From assembly GCA_002007465.1 (NCBI GenBank), contig LNAC01000689.1, forward strand, positions 385,615-449,614: a stretch of DNA of 64,000 bases, written 5' to 3'. The stretch is from Ailurus styani (Eukaryota > Chordata > Mammalia > Carnivora > Ailuridae). Shown piece after piece: positions 54,192-64,000 of this stretch. The notes under the pieces were generated by a model that made no database searches, was not told the origin of the DNA, and saw only the letters and a program-made list of their open reading frames with translations. The position numbers were made by a program, and so were the translations under genes. Numbering within the stretch: the stretch's first letter is position 1; every line of letters begins with the position of its first letter.

Positions 54192-54260
<69 letters not shown>
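54192..54260 (+). repeat. (GAAA)n microsatellite
   Basis: About 17 uninterrupted tetranucleotide units grown from the SINE A tail. Tetranucleotide arrays of this length are usually highly polymorphic. Confidence 0.97.
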
Positions 54261-54261
<1 letters not shown>

Positions 54262-54599
54262 CACAGTGGACACGAATGCTCTCTGTGATGAAACTCGGTC
54301 CTCCTTCCTCCTTCGGCAACCCGACCCACAGAATCAATAACGCTGTTCCCAGCACCGCGGCCCCAGGATGAGCTGTGGGTCTGTGCCCCACGCCCGGCCA
54401 GCCCTCTGGAGCCTGTTGTCTGGGGCTGGGACCCGCTGCGCCTCCCCAAGTGCCCATCCCTTCCTGGGATCCTGGCCAAGATGCCAGGGTTGCAAACTTC
54501 TCTCCTTTCACAGGAAGCTTTGTTCGGGGCTTGAGTGCTCACAATGGCTGCGGCCATCTCTCTCCATTCTGTTTTCTCAGATGGAAATTTCACTAGCTT
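54261..54599. other. Single-copy non-coding DNA
   Basis: No gene or confident repeat is recognised. Confidence 0.4.
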
Positions 54600-54840
54600 T
54601 TCGGGAGCACTTATTATATTCCAGACACTATCCAGATGGATATGGGATTGGGATGCCAAACCCATCCACCGACACGAGCTTGTTGAATCCTCAGGTGGGC
54701 GTCACCCCCGTTCCCATTTTATCTGCAGAAACAGACACCTGGGGGAGTCAAGTTAGCAAAGCAACACAGAACACAGGGGCAGGGGCAGGGTTCCAGCCCA
54801 GAGGGTATGCCACCCGGTCCCACGTTTCCCTTATCAAGCT
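54600..54840 (+). repeat. MIR SINE relic
   Basis: 'gagcacttattatattccag', 'cgttcccattttatctgcag', aaacagacacctgggggag, 'caaagcaacacagaacacag' and agggttccagcccagagg follow the MIR order. The middle is stretched by an extra segment. Confidence 0.65.
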
Positions 54841-56084
54841 TGCCCTACATTCAGACATTTCCAATTGCAGAGGAAACTGAGCCGCCTTTGGCAGAGGGGC
54901 TGATTAGAGGTTCTGCCCACAGCGTGGGGGAGATGCTGTAAGTGTGCCTGCGAGGGGCCCTGCGCCTTGGGGGACGAGGACCAGGGAAGGGGTCCTCCTC
55001 CTCGTCCTGGAGACCAGTGCGTGGTCCACAATGCAGAGCCCCCAGGCTTCCAGTCCCACAGCGGGCCCCTGATGACCAGTGCTTCGTGGGCCACTATGGT
55101 CAGTACCCACTGGGGCTAAGTCCACCCACCTCGCGAGTGCCCACTGGCTGAAGAGCTTTCCGTAGCTTGTCCACCATGGACTCTTCACAGGGCCCCGTCT
55201 CGTAGTAAAGGGCAAGTGAGGAGCACCAGCCAGAAGCAGAGGACAGAGGCTAACCCTCCACACTTCTCGCAGTTCTCTGCGTGGAGATAAAAGTACTGAT
55301 CGATGGCTCCTCTATCAAAGGCACTGAGATGTACAGCAAAGCTGACCTCCCTACAGATCTGTGGATTTTTTTTTTAACTTCTTAAAAAAAGGCCCTTTCT
55401 GACAGTTTTGCCTAGAGACCGGGGCAGAGACTGCAGGTTCCTGCCTGATGCCTGTTCTCCTTTTCCCCCTAATTGTAAAACTCCATGTTTATTTGTGGCA
55501 GCACTGGGCTCAGCTGAAGTCTACATGTGCAAGCTTTCCCGGCTAGTGAGGTAGCAGGGGAGGCGGTACAGGCAACTTCCAAGACGTCTGCTTAGACTCG
55601 GCCGGCAGGTTGCCCTTCTGTTCCCGTTTGCCGTTCTGCCTCTCTCCTGTTGCCTGGAATGCAGATGTGATGGCTGACATGCCGCAGCCCTCTTGAACCA
55701 TGAGGTGACCCTGGGGTTGGAAGCCCAGGCTACAGATGGTGCTGGAGAAAGCCAGAACAGCTTGGGGTTCCTGATAACTTCATGGAGACGCCATGCCTGC
55801 CCAGAATGGCATCCCTCCAGACAATTGTGACACCAGAGAATGAGCCCTTGTATCTGTTGTATAAAGTCTAACTTAGTCCTAAAGGGTGGGTCTCTGTTTG
55901 ACTGAAGGTCCTGGAATGTCTCGCTAGACTAGGGTACCTGAGTCCTACCTGCTCTCTCTGCCTTTTAAACACACATATGTGAGTCTCCCTCATAGTGTGA
56001 CGAAGCACAGAATGTATGGCCACCTATACAAGTTTAGGTGTGGTGACTTTGTAGGCAGTACTAAACTAGTGCCTCAATTCAGTC
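54841..56084. other. Single-copy non-coding DNA
   Basis: No gene or confident repeat over 1.2 kb. Confidence 0.4.
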
Positions 56085-56175
56085 CTTTGTTGAATAAATA
56101 TGCATTACACATCCCCCGTGCCAGGTACTGAGCTAGGTACATGATCTCTCCTCTCTGGAAGCTTATGGGCCATTT
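56085..56175 (-). repeat. L2 3' end fragment, reverse strand
   Basis: 'ttgttgaataaatatgcatt', cgtgccaggtactgagctag and ctggaagcttatggg follow the reversed L2 terminus (caacaaatatttattgag, gtgccaggcactg, ggagcttac). Confidence 0.7.
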
Positions 56176-56437
56176 GAACAGTGACATGTGTCCTGGAAGA
56201 AGTTCTGTAACAGAAAGATATTCCCCAACCTAACCTCGGGAGAGGCTTCCCAGGAAACACTGGGGCCTGGAGGGCGGGTGGGAGCCAGGCAGGCCTTGAA
56301 ATGAGAAGCTTTCTGGGGCTGATGCCCAACCCCTTTCAAAAGACCACTCATCCTTGCCAAACAGTCCATGACCCAGCCACTGAGTCTTGCTAAGCTTCGA
56401 CAATACCGATGACCGCTCTGTTGCTTTGTTTGCTTGT
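56176..56437. other. Single-copy non-coding DNA
   Basis: No gene or confident repeat is recognised. Confidence 0.4.
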
Positions 56438-56469
56438 TTGTCTGTTTTTAAGATTTTGTTTGTTTATTT

Positions 56470-56502
<33 letters not shown>

Positions 56503-56661
56503 CAGGCAAGTGCCCAGGAGCAGGGCGGAGGGGCAGAAGGAGAGGGAGAAGCAGACTCGCCTCAGAGCAGGGTGCCCAAAACGGGACTCGATCCCAGGAC
56601 CCTGAGATCATGACCTGAGCCGAAGGCAGAGGCTTTAACCCACTGATCCACCCAGGTGCCC
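56438..56661 (-). mobile_element. CanSINE, reverse strand, with (GA)n
   Basis: T-rich tail, taagattttgtttgtttatt, (ga)n of about 30 bases, agcagactcgcctcagagca, cgggactcgatcccaggacc and a ccactgatccacccaggtgc head. Duplication not clear. Confidence 0.92.
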
Positions 56662-57364
56662 CTCAAATAATCATTTGATAGTAATGCCTTAGCTCCTGGT
56701 CCTCACGTGGTCAAGAGACCGGCCCAGGAGGAGACTTTTAGTCTCAATGCCAGGCTCTGCAGCAAAGACAGCAGCTGGTCCGGCTTGGTCTAGAAGCCCC
56801 TCCTGGCGTGCAAGCCACGGGCAGGGCAGGCGGCCCCTGCAGACCACTGTCGAGCCCACACCAGCAACCACGGGCAGGCGAGCTGGCAACGCCGGGGAGG
56901 GAGGGTCCACTCCTGTCTCCCCCAAACCCCCTAACCCTCCCAGCACTGACCAGGCTCCTGGGAGCCTGGGCTCTCAGACAAGCGTCCGTGCCCTGGGAGT
57001 GAGGAGCAGCCCCGTCGAGGCGGAGAGTTCCGTCCACTCTCCGCATCAAGCCCAGCATCTAGAAGAACGCTCGCGCCATCGCAGTAGGCACGCAGATGCC
57101 CGGTACAGCGTCTGTGCCTCCTTGGAGAGGGAATGGGGGCGGGGGGGCAGCAGGGAAGGGGGGCCGAAGCGGAAAACACTCCTGAGGCATCTTCGTATTT
57201 GCAGGCACGGGCCTTCCCTGTTTCTGGGCCCCGGACGGGATTAGGGAGCCAGGACAAGCCCTGGTCTGGGAGCCCGGCAGGCACATCGCTTCGTCCCACG
57301 AGGCCTCAGTCCCTGGAGGCCAAGCCCTACTGGGTTGTCGGCCCTTCTCCGGCCCTGGGACCCC
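56662..57364. other. GC-rich single-copy DNA with G-runs
   Basis: No gene recognised. G-runs at 57133-57160 are quadruplex-prone. Open frames on both strands (to 165 codons) are compositional. Confidence 0.4.
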
Positions 57365-57500
57365 TGACTACCTTGGGGCCCCTCTGAGTCTTCATTTATT
57401 GATCAGTACATAGACCTCGGGGTTATTGAGATTAAATGGTATGATACGTTACACACTTCCTTGTATAGGTGTATAAATATTTATTCACTCTTGTGAAACA
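57365..57500 (-). repeat. Probable MIR relic, reverse strand
   Basis: 'gagtcttcatttattgatca', cctcggggttattgagatta and 'aaatggtatgatacgttaca' match the reverse MIR core (cctcatctgtaaaatg, ctcatagggttgttgtgagg, attaaatgagataatg). Confidence 0.6.
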
Positions 57501-57879
57501 GGACTGGGTGTTCTGCTGCTTGGCGGGAGGTGGGAGGAGGGACCAGGGTGCCAGTCCCTTCCCTTCCCTCAGGCCTGGGGCTCTTTGAGGGCATGGAACT
57601 CGCCAGCATGTGGACTGTCTCACACGAGAGGAGCCCTGCCTTCCCCTGGGCCCTCTGGCTTCTCTCTGCTGTAGGAAGGCAAAGCCATCCTGTCTCCTGT
57701 CGTAGTCCTGTGTCAGAGGACAGGCAGAAGCGCGTCTGTCTGTCGCCTGGGCTGCCTGGGCCCCCGGGGCCCGCTGCCTCCAGGCCGCCCCCACCTGGCT
57801 TCCATCCGGCCCTCCAGCCCAGGTGGGCCTCCCTTCTCCTGCCCCTATCGGCAGCCATCCCAACCCCCGGATGGAGTCC
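57501..57879. other. GC-rich single-copy DNA
   Basis: No gene or repeat is recognised. A 217-codon forward frame (57530-58183) is Pro/Ser-rich and overlaps reverse frames, so it is treated as compositional. Confidence 0.4.
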
Positions 57880-58080
57880 CAGCTCCCCTGCTCCTTCAGC
57901 CTCGCCCGCCCGCTCTACTGCTCGGCTCGGGACGCCCCGCCCCCACGTCCCCCCAGGCTCCCCTCCCCCCGCTCCGCCTCCAACGGGGGACCAGAGAGGA
58001 AGCGTCTCCGGGGCTCATCCCCCAGCGGTTCCCCTCCCTCCTCCCTCCCCGCCCCAGTTTGGCCTCCGAGCAGACCACTG
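57880..58080. promoter_or_regulatory. Small CpG cluster with GC box
   Basis: The stretch is C-rich with many CpGs and carries a ccccgccccca GC box at about 57934-57944. It is short, and no exon is recognised. Confidence 0.3.
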
Positions 58081-59496
58081 GGGATGGGGATGGTCATTCC
58101 CGTCTTCCAGGGGGGCCCATGATGCACCTTCAGCCGCTGGTGACGACCTCAACCGAATGGAGGAAGCAGGAGCCATTTTCTAAAGGAAGAGAAAGGACAG
58201 ATAATTTCCAAAGGACATTAAGCTCTATTCAGGGACACAATCTGCAATCAACAAAATGAAAGGGGGTGGGGGTGGCCCCAGGGGACAGACTGAAAGGCAG
58301 CTTGATGCCAAGAGCGTCCCAGAGCCGGCTTCTCACGCAGAGCCAACCCCACAGCGGCCCCAGCCCCTTGGGGTCCGGTCCGAGCTGCGCAGCTCTGGGC
58401 CTTCCTGCCCCCTGGGGCTGCCTCCCTCACTGGAGGGGGTTGGCGGCAAGACAGGCTGGCGGACAGAACTCTCGAAGTCGCCCAGAAGGGACGACCCCTC
58501 ATGCTGCTTCCAGGGGCGCTGGACAGGGTCGGGGGCTGAAGATGCAGAAGTGTTTGGCTTCGGAAGGCGGGGAGGGAACACCTGAGCGGTGGGCCCCCCG
58601 CACCCCCACCTGAGGCACTGCGGCCCTCCCAGTTAGCTGGGGCCCCGAGATTGGTCTGGGGGGCAGAGAGAAGGCATTTATTCCCTAGGAGCCTCTTCCA
58701 GAAGCCTCTTTCCTTTCAGGGTCTTTTCTTTAACAAGTGAGTCAGACATGAAGCAAATCCAAAGAGCCACCAGGTGCTACCAGATGCTCAGAGAAGGTTC
58801 TAGGGAAACAGGAGCACCAGACCCAGAGTCAGGGAGTTCACCACCTGGGTAGAGAGCAGAGACACGGAAGACGTTAGATCAGGTGTGGGTGGTGCGTTCA
58901 CACGTCCGGTGTGACTTTGGCAGAAGGGATATTCCCTGAGCTTAAGAGTGGGAACTCTGAGACGTGCGAAGACGCTCGTGTTGCCTGGATTCACGTTGGT
59001 TCTTCCTTCGAAGAAGCCTCAGAGCTCCCTGCCAACGTCACATTCCCCCTCTTTCTTTTTTCTCCATTCCAAGGCCAAAATTGCTCATCCTGCCTTCACA
59101 GTCAGGAAAGTGAGGAAGCAGGCCACGGCCCCGCCTGCCCGGCAGCTGGCCCAAGGTTCCCCAGACCCGAAGGTGCAGCCAAAGATTTTCCAGTCCCAAC
59201 TGGCACCTCCGTCTTCATGCGCAGGATGGATTCATTGAGTTTTTCATTGAGAAGTGCACTCTTGGAAGAGGCCTGGTTCAAAGAGAGTCCGAGATCATGC
59301 CAGGGCTCACTGCGGATACGGTCAGAATGTGACACAGAGTTGGGGGGCTCAGTAGGGTGCTGCAGGGGTTGGTACTCAGGGGCCAACAGTCTTCTCTAGA
59401 AAGGGCCAGGTCCCAAACAGCAAAGAGTTTAGGATCTGTGGACTAGATACCATCTCTGTTGCCCCTTCTCCTCCTTCTTCTTCTTCCTCTTTACTT
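58081..59496. other. Single-copy non-coding DNA
   Basis: No gene or confident repeat over 1.4 kb. Confidence 0.4.
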
Positions 59497-59545
59497 TAAA
59501 AAAAATTGTGTTAAAGTATACATAACGTAAAATTTACTGTCCTCC
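59497..59545 (-). repeat. L1M 3'-untranslated fragment, reverse strand, left half
   Basis: 'gttaaagtatacataacgta' and aaaatttactgtc follow the reversed L1M 3' region (taaaatatacataacataaaatttaccat). The expected continuation appears 1.5 kb to the right at 61045. Confidence 0.6.
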
Positions 59546-60790
59546 CCCTGAGGAAAAGGACCGTCCCCAGTCCCTGGATATCCACATGCCAAAGAATCAT
59601 TTGGTCCCCTACCTTACGCTGTACAGAAATTAACTCAAAATAGATTTAAAACCTAAACATAAGACCCCAAACTATAAAGCCCCTGGAAGAAAACACAGAG
59701 AAAAGCTTCTCGACATTGGATTTGTGAAGATTTTTTGGATATGACACCAAGAGCATAGGCGACAAGGACAGAAGTAGACAAATGGGACACCACACTTTAA
59801 CACTTTTGTGCGTCAAAGGACACCCTCAGCAGATTTAAAAGGCAACCTCTGAAATGAGAGAGAACATTTACAAGTCACTTGTCTGATAATGGGTTAGGGT
59901 CCAGACTGTGCAAAGAGCTCTGGCAACTCAACAACATGAAAAAATCAAAGAACCCAATTAAAAAAGAGGCCAAGGGCTTGCATAGACATTTCACCCAAGA
60001 TGATATACACGGCCAACGCGGATATGCTCAACATCACTAATTATCAGAGAAACAGAAATCAAAAACCACCGTGAGGTATTGCCTCATACCCACCAGGAGG
60101 GTCCCCATCAAAGGAAACAAACCAACCGACCAACCAGTGAACCGTGAGTGTTGGCGAGGATGTGGAGAAGTTGGAATCTCGCACACTGTAGGCTGGATTC
60201 TGAAATGGGGGTGGCCCCTGTGGAAAACAGTTTGGCGGTTCTTCCAAAAGTTAAAAATGGATCCCCTCACATCCAAAAGAACAGAAGCATGATCTCAAAG
60301 ACATGTCTGCACACCCGTATTCTGAACATCATTATTCACAGCAGCCGAGAGGCTGAAACAAGCCCCATGTCCCTCCGTGGACCGAGGGGCCCAAGGTACT
60401 GTCCACACACGATGGAATATTACTCGGGCCTCAAAAGGAAGACAATCCTGTCCCGTCGCGTGTTATGTGTGTTGGAACCGGGAGAACCACGTGGACGTCG
60501 TGCGGAGGGATATAAACCTGCCGCAAAAAGGCAAACACAGTGGATTCTACTCACAGGAGTGAATTCTCTAAAGTAGATTTCTAGAAACAGAAGGTAGAAT
60601 GGCGGTTGCCAGGGACCGGGAAGAGACTGAGGATCGTTGTGTAATGTGTGTAGAGTTTCAGTTTCACGAGACACAAAAATCCTGCAGCCCCATTTTATAA
60701 CAACGTGAAAACAGCACACTATGGAACCGTACGCTTAAAAGTAGTTACGATGGTAAATTCTGTTATGTTTCACTACAATTTTTTTTTTAA
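59546..60790 (+). mobile_element. Ancient L1M relic, ~1.2 kb, forward strand
   Basis: Late ORF2 and 3' untranslated region in order: 'taaaacctaaacataagacc', 'atgacaccaagagcataggc', 'tttgtgcgtcaaaggacacc', 'gacatttcacccaagatgat', 'gttggcgaggatgtggagaa', 'gaaaacagtttggcggttct', 'gatggaatattactcgggcc' and 'acgatggtaaattctgttat'. Frames are broken by stops and shifts. It appears inserted into the older reverse L1M fragment flanking it. Confidence 0.92.
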
Positions 60791-60806
60791 AGGAAGGAGA
60801 TAGAAT

Positions 60807-61013
60807 CTTTTTTTTTTTTAAGATTTTATTTATTCATTTGACACAGAGAGAGAGATCACAAGTAGGCAGAGAGGCAGGCAGAGAGAGAGGAGAGAGGAGG
60901 AAGCAGGCTCCCTGCTGAGCAGAGAGCCCGATGTGGGCCTCAATCCCAGGACCCTGGGATCATGACCTGAGCCGAAGGCAGTGGCTTTAACCCACTGAGC
61001 CACCCAGGCGCCC
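60807..61013 (-). mobile_element. CanSINE (mustelid-type), reverse strand, inside the L1M end
   Basis: Poly(T), aagattttatttattcattt, agatcacaagtaggcagaga, gggcctcaatcccaggaccc and a ccactgagccacccaggcgc head. 'tcactacaattttttt' occurs on both sides (60770 and 61014). Confidence 0.95.
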
Positions 61014-61044
61014 TCACTACAATTTTTTTAAAGCAAAGGCCCAG

Positions 61045-61088
61045 CCAGAAAAAACTGTTACCATCTGAACCATTTTAAGGGTAGCATT

Positions 61089-61090
<2 letters not shown>
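61045..61090 (-). repeat. L1M 3'-untranslated fragment, reverse strand, right half
   Basis: 'actgttaccatctgaaccat' and tttaagggtagcattcagtg continue the reversed L1M pattern (accatcttaaccatttttaagtg, cagttcagtg) left off at 59545. Confidence 0.6.

Positions 61091-61123
<33 letters not shown>
61091..61123 (+). repeat. (GT)n microsatellite
   Basis: About 16 uninterrupted gt units between attca and gagaac. Probably length-polymorphic. Confidence 0.97.
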
Positions 61124-61125
<2 letters not shown>

Positions 61126-61153
61126 AACAACCCTTTACAGGTCTGAAAAACCT

Positions 61154-61342
61154 TTGGGCGCCTGGGTGGCTCAGTCAGCTAAGCGTCTGCCGTCTGCTCA
61201 GGTCATGATCTCATGATCTCATGGGATCGAGCCCTGTGTCAGGCTCCTTGCTCCATGGGGAGACTGCTTCCTCCCCCCAACTCCCCTTCCCAACCCCCTG
61301 CTCACGCTCTAGTGTATGCAAAATAAATCTTTTTTTTTTTTA
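61154..61342 (+). mobile_element. CanSINE, forward strand, with small internal duplication
   Basis: Starts ttgggcgcctgggtggctca; 'atctcatgatctcatg' is a local tandem duplication within the tRNA-like middle. It ends gcaaaataaatcttttttt rather than poly(A), so the terminal A run has been replaced by T. 'gaaaaacc' flanks both sides. Confidence 0.92.
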
Positions 61343-61544
61343 ATTGTGAAAAACCAGGCCACCACGAGATTTGGCCCGCACCACGAAGTTTGTTGACCCC
61401 TGCGCTAGATCAATGAACACAAGGCGCAGATTTGGTAAAAACGTAAAGGCTTTCCTTGTCCGCCCAGGACGAGGGAAGCTCATCCCATACAAGAGATGGT
61501 AAGAGCTCCTGACCAGCCTCAGGGTGGCTGTTAGGACTTGCCCT
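61343..61544. other. Single-copy non-coding DNA
   Basis: Nothing recognised. Confidence 0.4.
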
Positions 61545-61705
61545 TAGTCAGACTTTCAGCTCCGCCACGTACTGCTGTACCATCTTAGACAACTTACTCC
61601 CCCCTCTCTGTTCTCAGCAACTACGTAAAACTGGGGCAGTAACCGAACTTTTCCTCTGGAGTCAGAGTGAGGATTAAATTAGATAATATGCAGGAAGCAC
61701 TCGGC
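61545..61705 (-). repeat. MIR SINE relic, reverse strand
   Basis: 'cagctccgccacgtactgct', 'ccatcttagacaacttactc', ccctctctgttctcagc, 'aactacgtaaaactggggca' and gtgaggattaaattagataa follow the reversed MIR order clearly. Confidence 0.82.
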
Positions 61706-62745
61706 GTCTCTCGGGGCGCACGAGAAGACCCCAGTAAACCTTGGCCTCTGTGCTCATCAGGAACAAAGGAATTCTGAGAAAGTCATTGGTTCACTACACT
61801 GTCCTGATTGAAGCCCCCGGAATCCCAAGATGAGGTCACGGTCAAACGCTTTAGCTCAGCCTTGGGCTTTAATGCAGGGGAGAAGCTGCCCCCCCCCAGA
61901 AGGGGGGTGACCAGATGGTCAGGAAGGGCAGGGGATGAGGGGTCACAAGAAAGAAAGCCTGGGTGAGGCCAAAGCCTCACACCAAGGTGCCCACACATGC
62001 CCTGCGTCTTTGTTCTGGGGGTGTGATCCATGGCGACGGGGCCAGGGACCGGGAGGGTGGCGGTGCGCATCCGGGCTCCTTAGCAGGCATCAGAGAAATT
62101 CGGGATTGGGATGAGGATTCCCACCCTCGCCCCATAACGCTGGATTTGAAACCGCCTCCCCCCCACCACCCCGTGCCCTGTCAGTGGCATTCATTCCGGG
62201 GGCCCTGTGTGCACAGCCCACTGGGAATCCGTGGGAAGTGAACTGGGAGGCCGACAATGGGGGCCCAGCCGTGGCCGTGGCAAGCTCCCGTGGCTCAGAC
62301 AGGAGGTCACGAGGCCGAGGCTGGCTCCAGATCAGGCCCGCGGAGCTTCCGAAGCCAGGGACGGAGCCCGGAGGGGCACACCGGCCCCACCCCGCAGCTG
62401 TCCGGCCCGGGTCACTGCGGGACTGGAAGGGCGCCCTGGCCAGGTGCTGGGCGGGGAGCCATTGGGGTTTAGAGGGAAAACAACCACAGATCGGATTTCA
62501 GGGTTCAGAGTCTCTCCCCTCCCTCCTTCCAGTCCTTTCTAAAGAGCTGCCCACCTGGAACTGCCCCCTCCCTCCGCAGAGACATTCTTCAGGCACCTCG
62601 AAGCCCCCAGGTGTGCAGCTTACGTTGGGGGACGAGACAGAACGACCCCATGCCCAGGGAGGACCAAGCCTGGGAGGTTGGGACGCGGAGGATCCCTTGG
62701 GCTCTCAGCCAAGAAGAACAAAAAGAACAAACAAGATGAATTCCC
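61706..62745. other. GC-rich single-copy DNA up to the gap
   Basis: No gene or repeat is recognised. The reading frames entering the following gap are not supported as genes. Confidence 0.4.
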
Positions 62746-62863
62746 NNNNNNNNNNNNNNNNNNNNNNNNNNNNNNNNNNNNNNNNNNNNNNNNNNNNNNN
62801 NNNNNNNNNNNNNNNNNNNNNNNNNNNNNNNNNNNNNNNNNNNNNNNNNNNNNNNNNNNNNNN
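62746..62863. other. Assembly gap, 118 N
   Basis: Unknown bases. The right flank ccccgccccgccctcccc is strongly GC-rich. Confidence 1.
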
Positions 62864-63205
62864 CCCCGCCCCGCCCTCCCCTGGAGCCAGAGTTTTCTTC
62901 AGCCAAATCTACTGATGTTCAGAAAAACTTGCATCCTGTGCAGGGACCACACCGCCATCAGGAGCCCCTGGAGCCAGGGGACTGTTGTCCCTGCCCACTC
63001 ACCTCGGGACCCCTTGGAAGTGTCAGCAACAAATGCTTACACTGGTACCTCTCCCAGGGTGGGTCAGCTCCCAAACTCCGGGTGGGCTATGATGTGGAAA
63101 ACAGAGGCAGAAGAAAAATTATTAAATTTCCTTTCTGCCTACAGCCCACTGACAAGTCTTGGAAACAGGCAGAGTGACCTTCCTCTAGGGACTCGGCTGC
63201 CTCCA
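62864..63205. other. Single-copy non-coding DNA
   Basis: Nothing recognised. Confidence 0.4.
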
Positions 63206-63624
63206 TGTTAATTCCTCGCTAAGGACAAGAGGCAATCTTAGCTCGACCCCCAGATCTTGTAAGTCTACCTTAATGTCCAAAATTTCCTCTAGAGACTCCC
63301 TTTATCTCTGCTCCCCCGCCCCCAAGATACAGGTTGGCAATCACCCTTCAAGCACAGGGCCCACTGATACACATCTGCAGGGTTTGACTAGGGTTTTACT
63401 AGACAAATAAATGGCCTTTTCCTAACAACAGCTAGCCCCACAAGGTCCTAGAAACCTTGCTTCCAAACTCCTTAGAGACTTCCGCTCTCCCGAACCCCCT
63501 CTTCACGTCCCCAGAGCAGCTCTTTCTGCCCACGGGTCCCATCCCTGTGCTTTAATAAAACCACCTTTCTGCACCGAAGACGTCTTGACAATTCTTTCTT
63601 GGCCTTCAGCTTCGAACCCTAACA
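63206..63624 (+). mobile_element. Solo LTR of a gammaretrovirus-like (ERV1) endogenous retrovirus
   Basis: The block begins near tgttaattcctcg and ends gaaccctaaca, giving the TG...CA ends of an LTR of about 420 bp. Its R/U5 region has an AATAAA polyadenylation signal at 63554-63559 and a U5 reading 'gacaattctttcttggcc', a hallmark of class I ERV LTRs. No primer-binding site or gag follows at 63625, so this is a solo LTR left by LTR-LTR recombination. The left boundary is approximate, and I could not find the expected 4-5 bp target duplication. Confidence 0.75.
63554..63559 (+). terminator. LTR polyadenylation signal AATAAA
   Basis: Lies in gctttaataaaaccacc at the expected R-region position upstream of the U5 segment. 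It could still end transcripts entering from the left. Confidence 0.65.
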
Positions 63625-64000
63625 TCTCTCCGACATCGCTGGGAGTTAGTCTGTTTGCAGCCTGGATGGTGCTCTCCCCACGAGCAGCCACGTCCACGGG
63701 CGTCTGCAGTCACGCGGACCCCAGGGTCCTCGGGCTTCCTCAGACTCCAGGTCCAGACATCAAACCTCCGGTGGCTGGAGCCCCTCGTGCCAGAAGGCAG
63801 CCCGAGCTAATAAAGGGAGGGGTATTTTAGGCATCGTGTCCCCAAGCTGGTTTCCTCTGGCTGCATATCCAGCTCCCACCAAGACAAAAATCTACATTAT
63901 TTTGCATTTTAAACAATTTATCAGTCTTCCAAAGAGTACTGATTGACGAGTAGCAATTAACAACGAAGTAATCAGTTGCAAATTGCCAATAATTGCTGTC
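63625..64000. other. Single-copy DNA; AT-rich, homeodomain-motif-rich right end
   Basis: From about 63885 the sequence is AT-rich without simple repeats and contains agcaattaac, aagtaatc, ccaataattgc and the near-palindrome gcaaattgc. This is the appearance of a conserved non-coding enhancer, but that is inference. The window ends within it. Confidence 0.4.

Noticed and set aside
57530..58183. 217-codon forward frame rich in Pro and Ser
   Set aside because: Compositional, overlaps reverse-strand frames and begins near a MIR relic.
3151..61342. CRISPR-like interspersed repeats
   Set aside because: The recurring sequence is a retroposon with variable spacing, both orientations and target duplications; this is vertebrate DNA.
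62184..63211. Frames of 105-243 codons across the second N block
   Set aside because: They cross unknown bases and have no domain on either side.
63625..64000. Internal ERV sequence after the LTR
   Set aside because: No primer-binding site or gag-like frame follows the LTR, so a provirus is not supported.

Overview
The window is mammalian nuclear DNA from a carnivore, most likely a mustelid. The main evidence is more than 40 copies of the Carnivora-specific tRNA-Lys-derived SINE (CanSINE/SINEC), recognised by a head reading gcgcctgggtggctcag, a B-box-like gggatcgagcc and a tail of ctctct, aaataaataaa, atcttt and poly(A). Many of the freshest copies read 'agtgggttaaagcc' near the head and 'gcctacttgtaatctctc' near the tail, a subtype I associate with Mustelidae. 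Ancient mammalian L1M, L2 and MIR relics, one gammaretrovirus-like (ERV1) solo LTR, several microsatellites and two assembly gaps make up the rest of the recognisable content.

Layout. 1-0.46 kb is a CpG-rich block with GC boxes, a plausible promoter or first exon cut by the window edge. 0.5-10 kb is mostly single-copy non-coding DNA with scattered SINEs, a young 5'-truncated L1 tail with an exact 17-bp target-site duplication (5.45-5.77 kb) and a three-unit YY1-like array (5.24-5.31 kb). 10.1-17.7 kb is a SINE-dense insertion zone with nested, serial and inverted SINEs in old L1M and L2 relics. 17.7-35.2 kb is mainly single-copy DNA with isolated SINEs; one block (22.79-23.72 kb) looks like a terminal exon with a polypyrimidine-AG and an AATAAA, but I cannot name it. 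35.2-45.6 kb has a CA repeat, nested SINEs, an L2 tail, a GC-rich stretch holding a 656-base gap, and a 1.8-kb reverse-strand L1M relic. 45.6-59.5 kb is GC-rich, SINE-poor single-copy DNA with two small CpG clusters. 59.5-61.4 kb is a forward L1M relic apparently inserted into an older reverse L1M fragment and later hit by a SINE. The last 2.5 kb holds a 118-base gap, the solo LTR and an AT-rich end with homeodomain-type motifs.

No protein-coding gene could be identified. The open reading frames are short, GC-driven, or composed of repeat sequence; the only recognisable protein similarity is decayed L1 ORF2. The window is therefore best read as intergenic or long-intron DNA, possibly beside a gene whose CpG promoter lies at the left edge. 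Names of repeat families come from memory of their consensus patterns, not from a database search. I found no convincing new biological system; the most noteworthy items are composite transposon structures, a possible unannotated terminal exon and a few regulatory-looking motif clusters.
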